DNA of 64,000 nt from Cryptomeria japonica (Eukaryota; Streptophyta; Pinopsida; Cupressales; Cupressaceae), in NCBI RefSeq assembly GCF_030272615.1, contig NC_081405.1, positions 568,353,095-568,417,094 on the forward strand, in the 5' to 3' direction. Both the position numbers and the translations under genes were made by a program. Each line of letters begins with the position of its first letter. The first letter of the stretch is position 1. Below are positions 56,717 through 64,000 of this stretch, in pieces. The notes beneath the pieces were generated by a model. It searched no databases. It had not been told where the DNA came from and saw only the letters and a program-made list of their open reading frames with translations.

Positions 56717-58621
56717 ATGGAACCTAATTTGAATGGCCTTTTTAATGAGGACATGGGTAATTCCTCTAATCCTCTTAATGATGAAGAAGCTCTCCATGAG
56801 GTTCCTATAGAACAACTTTCGAAATTGGATAACCAATTTGATGATTTTCAGCGATGGATGTCTCAAGAATATCCCGATAGTCAAGCTCTTTCATTAATTG
56901 AGGGTCTAAAATGTATGGTTCAAAGTGATAAGAATGGAATTGATATTTTGCGTAGTATTGCACACATCGTGGATTTGAATGTGATGCCTATGAAGAGTTG
57001 TGCTGAAACTTTAGGTTATACACAACCTCCTACTCAAGTCAATCATTCTAGCCCTTTGACAACTTCTATTGCTAGTATACCTACTTTTATATCAAACATA
57101 ATGACTACTTCAATACAAAACATTCCACCTATGATCACCAGTCATGGGGGAAATCCTTCTTCTTCAATCAACCCTCTTCCTTCATTCAATCCGACTTCCT
57201 CATTCATTCCTTCAATGAGTGTCCCTATTACATCTCCACAAATGAACATGACACAGGGGGGCAATTCATTTAACCATTCCATTCCTCCTTGTAGTGTTCC
57301 TTCTTTCCAATCATCTCCTATGACTAACTATCATAGTGTCCCGCCACCTTACTCTCAATCAATACCTTCTTTCAATAACATAATACCTCCATCACAATCT
57401 AACACGTCTAATATGAACTCTTCGACTGAAGTGACCATTAACAATCTTACACAAACTGTCTCTTCTTTATAGCAACAAATTGCCTCTATGAATCAGTCTA
57501 AGTTTAGTGTGCTCACATTTGATGTTGCGAGCCCACTTTCTCTTGACATTGTTCGAGCTATCCCCCCTAAGCATGTTGAAATCCCGCAGTTGGAGCTTTA
57601 TAATGGTAAAGGTGATCCTCTAACACATGTTAAGACCTTTCAAACAATATGTACCGATTTTTCTCATGACCAAAGGTTGCTTGCAAAACTATTTACTAGA
57701 ACATTAAGAGATAAAGCTCTACAATGGTATTGCTCGTTACCTTCTTATTCTATTACTTCTTTCGAACAACTTGCAAAAGCTTTTATTCAACAATTTCAAA
57801 ACAATATAGGTCCTAAAGTTACTTTGATTGATTTAATGCATTGTAAACAAGGTGTTAAAGAAAAAGTGACTGATTTCATTGGTAGATATAAGCATTTGTG
57901 TGCTCAAATTTCTTTTCTAGTACCTGATAATGATATTCAAAGAATTTTTATTTCTAATTTACAAAAAGATATTAGAGAAAAACTTCTATTTTCTGAGTTT
58001 ACTTCTTTCCAACAGTTGTGTGCAACTCTTCACAATTATCAACTGACTGTGAGTCAAATGGAGCAAGCAAATCCTATGGCTCCGAGTGATAAGGGTGATA
58101 GTAGTCAACAACCATTTGGGAAGTTTAAACCAAACAGAGAGTTCATTAAGTTCAATGAAAACATCATCAACAACAATGTGAATGCAGCATCAGGTGTGCC
58201 TCCTATTTCTAAGTTTTTCAAGAAAGAAAGAAAGTTTACTCCTTTGAATGAATCATTGCATAGTATTATGAATAAGTTATTGGAACAAAATGTGCTTACT
58301 CTCCCTCCTATAAAGCAAATAGATCCTGCAAAGATTAATTCACCCTATTTTGATAACAAATCTTTTTGTCAATTTCATCGTCAACCTGGGCATGATATTG
58401 AAAAATGTTTTGCTTTAAAGGGTAAAATTCAAGATTTGATTGATAATAATACTATCTCTGTTTCAGGTGTGAATGATAAAGGCAACACATCTGTAGCTCC
58501 TCCTAACCAAAATCTTAAGATTTTTACTGATCCATTACCTTCTCATACCTCTAATGTGATTGAGACTAATGATTCCTCTTTCTCACCTGATGGTCTTGTG
58601 TCTATGACTTTGAATGATTAA
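56717..58621 (+). pseudogene. Ty3/gypsy Gag, one in-frame stop (element G)
   Basis: From ATG at 56717 (MEPNLNGLFNEDMGNSSNPL) the frame runs 635 codons to 58621, broken only by a TAG at 57470-57472 where a Gln codon is likely. The first third is Ser/Pro/Asn-rich and probably disordered. The Retrotrans_gag core follows: PQLELYNGKGDPLTHVKTF, KALQWYCSLPSYSITSFEQL, KQGVKEKVTDFIGRYKHLC. A knuckle CQFHRQPGHDIEKCFALK lies near 58374. Gag assembles the particle and packages RNA. Confidence 0.9.
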
Positions 58622-60074
58622 CTTTGTAGAGCAGCAAAAAATCCCTAAAGAACCTTCTATCACATTTGATTCTAGTGAAACTATCAGGGCACCTGATGGT
58701 CCTTTATATATAGTTGCAAAAGTCAAGAATACAGCTCGCTATGGAGTGCTTATTGATCTTTCTTGTATGGTTAATGTCATTACTGAAGAATTTCTTTTTA
58801 CTTTGCAATTGAATCAAGTGATCTATGACAAAACAAATATGGTTGTGAAATTATTTGATGCATTTTCTTCTCCTGCAATTGGTTCTATTACATTACCTAT
58901 TGAGGTCCATAACAAAACCCTTGATGTCAACTTTGCTATTATTCCATCATCTGAACAATTTCGTGTGAAGCTAGGCTATCCTTGGCTATCTTCCATGAAA
59001 GCTATTGCTTCTCCTATTCACAAGTGTTTGAAATTTCCCCATAATGGTGAAGTTGTTACTGTCAATCATAGTCTCTTTAAACCAACTGAAAGAACTTCTA
59101 GCGTTCCTATTGATTATTTTTGGCCTAAACAATTTCAATCTCTTCCACCGCGAAGTGATCATCTTTTCAAATATTATCAAAAGTGGAAAAAAGATATGAT
59201 CCTATCTCTAAGTGAACCTAGAACACCCAAACTTGATATTCCTATCATTCTTGAGAAGGAAGTTCTTCCTTTGAAAGATAAAACTAATGTCTTTCCTCAA
59301 GAAGATTCCCAACCCATCCCTATGGATGTGACTACGTCTATGTCTAATAAACTTTCTAAAGGTAGACCTATACCTCCTCATCATGATGGACTTGTTCTCC
59401 TTCCTAAACCAGATATTCCTCCTTTATATGGAGCAGTTCCTCCTCCTTCCTCTTATAGAGAGAAGAGACCTTCCTCTTCTCCTATTGTTCAACCTAAGAG
59501 ACCACAACCCAAACACCCAAGTGATAAGGATGAGAACATTCCTCCTCCTCAATCTTCTCAACTTCCTACTAAGACTAGATGAAATCATTTTGCGCGTGAA
59601 CACCGACGAAAGCGTCATCTTAGAGCTCATGCAGCTACTTCTCAAACTTTGCAATCCCCCAAAACACCTTCAGCTAGTATTATTCCATTTTCTCCTCAAC
59701 CGAAAATTGAGCCAAAATCTCCTTAACATAAGATACATGATGGTTTTGATCCTGTGCGAGTTAAAGATCCTATTTTTATAAATCTTGATGATGATATAGA
59801 TGAAAATGTTATTCATGATGAAAATGTTACTCCTCTTTCTTTTGATAGTGAATATGAATATGTTGATGTTGATAACCATTTATCTAACAAATTTTCTAAA
59901 GCACTTATCCTAGCTCCTAGACAAGAACAACGTGGCTTGGAACATGAACATAGCCCTTGTTTGGATCTTGTGATAGCTTCATCTGCTGTGTTGGATGTTC
60001 CTCCTCTAGCGTGTTTCCTGCCTTCCCGAAATATTGATCAGCAAGATCGGGGGGTGGATGACGTGCTAGACTAG
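58614..60074 (+). pseudogene. Retroviral-type aspartic protease remnant with Pro-rich tail (element G)
   Basis: The frame overlaps the end of gag by eight bases in another phase, as expected for frameshift-coupled gag-pro. The protease fold is recognisable from YGVLIDLSCMVNVITEEFL and FRVKLGYPWLSSMKAIASPI, but the active-site D-S/T-G reads D-L-S, so it should be inactive. After residue 190 the frame is Pro-rich, passes a TGA (59580-59582) and a TAA (59724-59726), and stays in phase to 60074 through an acidic stretch with DDDIDENVIHDENV. An RT would normally follow here and does not. Confidence 0.82.
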
Positions 60075-60812
60075 TTCATTAGCATAGCAGACTCTCTCCT
60101 CCTCTCTTGATCTCTTTTGTTACTTCTTCTATGTGTTATTCTCATTCTTCTATTTGTTGTCCTTAGTGTTGTCTACTTGAGGATGATGCAAAGCATGGAG
60201 ATCTCTTTTGGTCTCTCTCATGTTGACTCAAAAGACACATGTGTTCCCTTCTTCTAGGTGACCTTCCTTGATTGGGGAATGAAGAACAATTATGCATACA
60301 TACATATGATATACATGAATTATCATACAGCATACTAACCCCAAGGAAAGCGAAGTCACCTTGTGCTTTGTGTTTTGTGTCTATTATCCTTGGGTTTATC
60401 TCACACTTGGGGGCTAAATCTTTGTGATGACGTGCTCCTTTACCTTCTCATTTCTTATGTGTATCACTACCTTAAATTAATCACCCCCGATGAGGCATGT
60501 GTGATCGCTTTAACGTAGGGGGGCATATGCTTCGTCCATATCTCTTCAAGATTCTCAAAATTTTCTTGGCGAACTTAGCTTTGTCTTGAAAATTTTTGGT
60601 ATTTTCCTTGCATGACTCATAGTGAGGGAACCTTACTACTGTCAGTCATGGTTCTCCCTCGTGATCTTCCCTTTTACTTTGTCAATCCAAGTCATAAGAT
60701 CCTTAGTCCACTGGGGGCTAGGTGTATCTTGCCTCCTTGACGTGGTGAAAGTCTTTCAATGTTGTTTCCTTGTACTTTACCGGAAGTATGGGTGTACGCT
60801 TATACTCTCACT
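60075..60812 (+). other. 3' non-coding interior of element G
   Basis: It contains short frames only. The GGGGGCTAAA-type words (60408-60417, 60712-60721) resemble the polypurine tract and recur before the real one. Confidence 0.55.
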
Positions 60813-60827
60813 AAAGTGGGGGCTAAA
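60813..60827 (+). promoter_or_regulatory. Polypurine tract of element G
   Basis: AAAGTGGGGGCTAAA immediately before the LTR start TGTAGCATCC. Confidence 0.88.
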
Positions 60828-62092
60828 TGTAGCATCCTAAAATTGTGACACTTGCAAGTTCGACTGCATTTGGGTCTTCACGATGGCAGTGCAATGTTGA
60901 ACCTAAATGGAGACCCCGAAACCTATTTACGACATCAAAAACTGCATCTTTTTGCACCTTGGCCTGATCCTCCTTGCACCCTGCTATCCCGGGAGGTGGG
61001 ACCATGGCGCCCAGCACCCTAGTCCTTTAGGAACATGGTGCCCAATGCCCTGGTCCCTCAGGAACATGGCACCTAGTGCCCTGGTCCCTGGCCCTATTTT
61101 GGGCCCGATCTCTTGTTGGGCATCGGGTCTTTAAGTTTACAATTTGGAAAATAATGTTCCTGGGTCGGCCTAAGGTTGGAAAAATCAGTCTCCTAACCCT
61201 AATTGACAAGTATATAAGTTACATTTCCCCTCCCAGAAATGGTAGTAGGTAAAGAGGAAAAACATATGTGGGCAAGACGCGGAAGCGATATTCAAACATT
61301 CAAACTTTAAAGCATTCAAGCATTCCTTCAAGCAATTGAGTATTCTAAGTCTCCATTCAAGGCTAGGTGTTGCATTCAAGACAAGGATTCAACCATTGAA
61401 GAGGAGATCACCTACAACATACAACATACAACATCATTACACCTTCGCATGTAAGAATACAAACATTCTTACAACAAGGTATCTGTACTTGATTACATTA
61501 CAAACATTTACATTTACAACATTCTCATTTCTTGGTTAATTCCAAAACTGGGGTTTGACCTAAAGGCGAACCCCTAATCCCTAACCCCCCAATCGTCCTC
61601 TCTTTTCTATGTGTAGGTTGCAGGTACGCAGCTGTAATTGAAGATCTGGAATCCTTGTGCAGAGACGAACAGATCCCCCTTCGTTTCGCGGATTTTTCGG
61701 AGGACCGTGTGCACTCCGGGCACCATCGTCCTGTCAACTTTCGCTCAAACTTGTAGGACGGCATCGTCTCAACATTTTACTACTAATTTCAGGTTCATAA
61801 CTTCATCCTGTGTTTCTATCTCCATCTACAAGCGAATCTTTCTTACTTTACATGCACTCCTAGTTCAATCCTTCTATCTACATTCTTTACAAAAGAGGGT
61901 ATCCTTGATGTCTCAACCCTTGAAACTCATTTAGAATCCAGTCTTGCATTGTGTGGGATTCGATCTTGTGAGTTTCAACCCCTCTTTTGAATGTAAAGTC
62001 TCTCCTAAGAGAAAACCGTCAACCCTAGTGACCTCCTTTCTCTCTCCTTGGAGTAGGGGGGGAACACCTAGGGTTTGATTTTCCACTTTACA
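60828..62092 (+). repeat. 3' LTR of element G
   Basis: It is the partner of 54031-55356, ending CACTTTACA before the GGTCC duplication. It has three 31-bp units against five. Confidence 0.94.
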
Positions 62093-62097
62093 GGTCC

Positions 62098-62748
62098 CAA
62101 GTGCACAACTGTGCCTGTGTACCTTGTCCTGCGCCTGTGCAGTATCAAGCTATGCCTGTATACACTACAAAGGCGCAGAACATCCTACACAAGCGCAAAA
62201 TGCACCCACACAGGCGCAGAAGTCCTTGTTTTCATTCCCTATGGGCCCCGCAATGTCCCGCAAGCAAGTAAAATTTATGAAATTGACAATATGGGTTTTT
62301 GAGATACATACCACTGCTCCTGCATCGTTCGATCAACTGTAGATGTGTACACATTCCCCGAGGTGATCTGCTATTGGAATGTTTGCCATCTCTATGCAAG
62401 GGTCCTTTTCCAGAGCAACAAATCCTCCACTTTGGCTAGTGCAAATGAGCTCTTTTCCTTCTCCTTGTCTCATTTATAGATCTTTGTCAGTGCCTAGATG
62501 GACGTGCATCCTCTCCATTTTATACTGGTCACGGTCTTTTGCATCTTCTATTGCTTGTAATTTGTGTATCCGACCTTTGATCTTTCATCCATTTGCTCCT
62601 ATCATTTTCTATCATTCTTATCGATCAATTGGCCTCTTTTTTGGATGTTTCCAGCCAATTCCTCGAGGGGGCATGGATATGTCATTGTTATTGTCTAGGG
62701 AATTTTCATTATTGTTCTTTGAAACAATGCTTAGAATCACATTGTCTC
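62098..62748 (+). other. Interior of element F resumed, with antisense cysteine heptads
   Basis: On the minus strand, 62222-62160 reads CACVGAFCACVGCSAPL, the same heptad type as the sense minisatellite at 45310-45745 but in the opposite orientation and upstream of the antisense PMD gene. The rest, up to the polypurine tract, has no recognised gene. Confidence 0.65.
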
Positions 62749-62762
62749 AAAGAGGGGCAAAA
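62749..62762 (+). promoter_or_regulatory. Polypurine tract of element F
   Basis: AAAGAGGGGCAAAA next to the LTR start TGCAGACATC. Confidence 0.82.
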
Positions 62763-64000
62763 TGCAGACATCTAAAAATGGTCAACGCTTGCGGAGTCAT
62801 ACTTTAACATCTGCGCATTGCCTTATTTTAGGGTTTTTGCATCGCATTAACATTTCTTCTATGTTGCGCACTTGGTCTTTATCATTTGCGAGCATCGAGT
62901 CATTCTTGTACATTCCTCATTTTTCTCGCTTTCGAATTTGGTCTTGTCGATAACAATCTTCAGTTATGATTTTGGTCGATCTTATCCCGTTGCATCAATG
63001 TGCGTGCTCATTTGTCATATTTTGGACATCGTCAATCTTAATTGATGATGGAATTAGGGTTTTGTCCTCTTGTCAATCTTGTCATTTTGTGATCAATTCA
63101 TCATCGATCCTTGTCCTCTTCAATCATGTCAATTGGTGCCAATCTCAATCGTTGGTCTCTTTATCAATCTTGGTCAATTCATCAACCAATCTCAATCGTT
63201 TATCAGCATTGATCCTCTGTCAATCAGAATCATGATCGAACCTACGTCAATTATCTTTTGTCAAGACCTAATTGTCATCCTTGCATTTCTAATTCATCTT
63301 CTAGGGTTTTATGATTTATTCATTTAATCTTGTTTGTCATTTTCCCTCTAGGTTAAATAATTTATTTATTTATCCTAAGTCTTCTTGTCACAATTAAATT
63401 TTTATTTAATTAGCTAATTAATTCCTTCTCTTTTTGTGAATTAATTAATGAATGAAAAAGTATTAATTAATTCACCTAATTTTCTAATTTCTCCTAAATT
63501 CCTAAATTTCTATTTCTATTTCTTGTCATAACTTCTTGCATAGCAATTTGTCATAAATTGTCATAACGCCTTGCATAGCAATTTGTTATACACTTGTCAT
63601 AATTTTGCTATTCTTTATTTGAATTTCCTTTCAAATCTCTTCATGCTAATCTTGTCTTTTCTCTCCAATTTATCTATAAATTGGATGAATTTCTTCAATC
63701 AAGGATCCCAATTAATGACATTTTTGAATCAATCTGATCTAAATCAATCACGCTTCTAGTATCCTTACACTATCATCTCATTTTGTCAATCTTGCTTTCA
63801 GCTCATGCTTAAGCACTTGTAGGTGAGATCCACAAACACACTAATTTGAAGGAGAAAGAAGGACAATGGAGAATTCTGGAGGAGACATTCATGTTTTTTG
63901 ATGGTTTGCATTTGATTTGAATGTCTTATTTTCAATCTCTATTGAATGTTATTAGGATTTCTTGTCATTGCAATCTAGTTTTTTGTGATTGAGCTAGTCT
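62763..64000 (+). repeat. 3' LTR of element F (runs off the window)
   Basis: It matches 43927-45160 closely. In the first 240 bp I count about six differences from the 5' copy, all C/T exchanges. It is missing about 40 bp at the window edge. Confidence 0.9.

Larger units (their letters stand above)
54031..62092 (+). mobile_element. Element G: Ty3/gypsy-type retrotransposon with gag and protease only
   Basis: The element is 8,062 bp with LTRs of 1,326 and 1,265 bp and a perfect duplication GGTCC at 54026-54030 and 62093-62097. Primer site and polypurine tract abut the LTRs. The interior encodes Gag with a Retrotrans_gag core and a CxxH...GH...C knuckle, then a degenerate aspartic protease with a long tail. 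No RT, RNase H or integrase is present, so it is non-autonomous. It is inserted in the interior of element F in the same orientation. Confidence 0.94.
43927..64000 (+). mobile_element. Element F: pol-less LTR element with antisense PMD gene (right end outside window)
   Basis: The 5' LTR is 43927-45201 and the 3' LTR starts at 62763 and runs off the window. The interior is 45202-54030 plus 62098-62762, split by element G. It holds a primer site, a 21-bp minisatellite, a long Gag-like proline-rich frame and, on the opposite strand, a plant mobile domain gene. No protease, RT or integrase is recognisable. A primer site shared with G and extra antisense genes near the 3' end suggest the Ty3/gypsy Tat group; that is inference. 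Confidence 0.85.

Noticed and set aside
1-64000. tRNA, rRNA, snRNA or microRNA genes
   Set aside because: I saw no cloverleaf with correct A and B boxes and no rRNA-like stretch; tRNA-complementary words found are primer binding sites. A covariance-model scan would be decisive.

Overview
The window is repeat-rich, AT-rich nuclear DNA from a land plant with a large genome. The mix of transposon families, and LTRs of a kind I associate with gymnosperms, suggests a conifer-like seed plant; that assignment is inference. I found no convincing host gene, tRNA, rRNA or CRISPR array. About four fifths of the sequence is LTR retrotransposon, with two eroded LINEs and a few AT-rich spacers. I name the elements A-L here for convenience.

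Layout. 1-4467: element H, a minus-strand Ty1/copia copy cut by the window edge. 4468-8306: spacer with a 239-bp tandem triplication (4738-5452) and LINE remnant K. 8307-15159: element A. 15506-22170: element B. 22176-23008: AT-rich spacer. 23009-32218: LINE L on the minus strand, split by a complete but decayed Ty1/copia element J (24198-31292, duplication AGTAA). 32219-40419: LTR of element D, split by element C (32658-40236). 40420-43926: element E (3' LTR plus eroded interior). 43927-64000: plus-strand element F, whose 3' LTR runs off the window, split by plus-strand Ty3/gypsy element G (54031-62092, duplication GGTCC). The insertion order that follows is LINE L, then D and J; C and E into D; F into E; G into F.

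The most interesting content is a family of LTR elements (A, B, C, with relatives D and E) that have no recognisable protease, reverse transcriptase, RNase H or integrase. They keep the same two long reading frames: a coiled-coil protein with four CCHC knuckles (ORF1, Gag-like) and a protein of about 1,050 residues with no family I recognise (ORF2). ORF2 is recognisably homologous between A/B and the much more divergent C, so it was probably maintained by selection. Their LTR ends, initiator-Met-type primer site, polypurine tract and a set of small hairpins match those of the pol-bearing copia elements J and H, so they were plausibly mobilised in trans by copia enzymes.

The hairpins are the second notable point. 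Near the end of each LTR next to the primer site, seven different LTR families carry hairpins whose stems differ in sequence but stay paired, while loops stay constant. Elements F and G are also pol-less: F has a 21-bp cysteine-heptad minisatellite, a long proline-rich frame and an antisense plant-mobile-domain gene; G encodes Gag and a degenerate protease only. All reading frames except ORF1 of element C carry stops or shifts. I read every coordinate by eye from the sequence; no alignment or database search was run.
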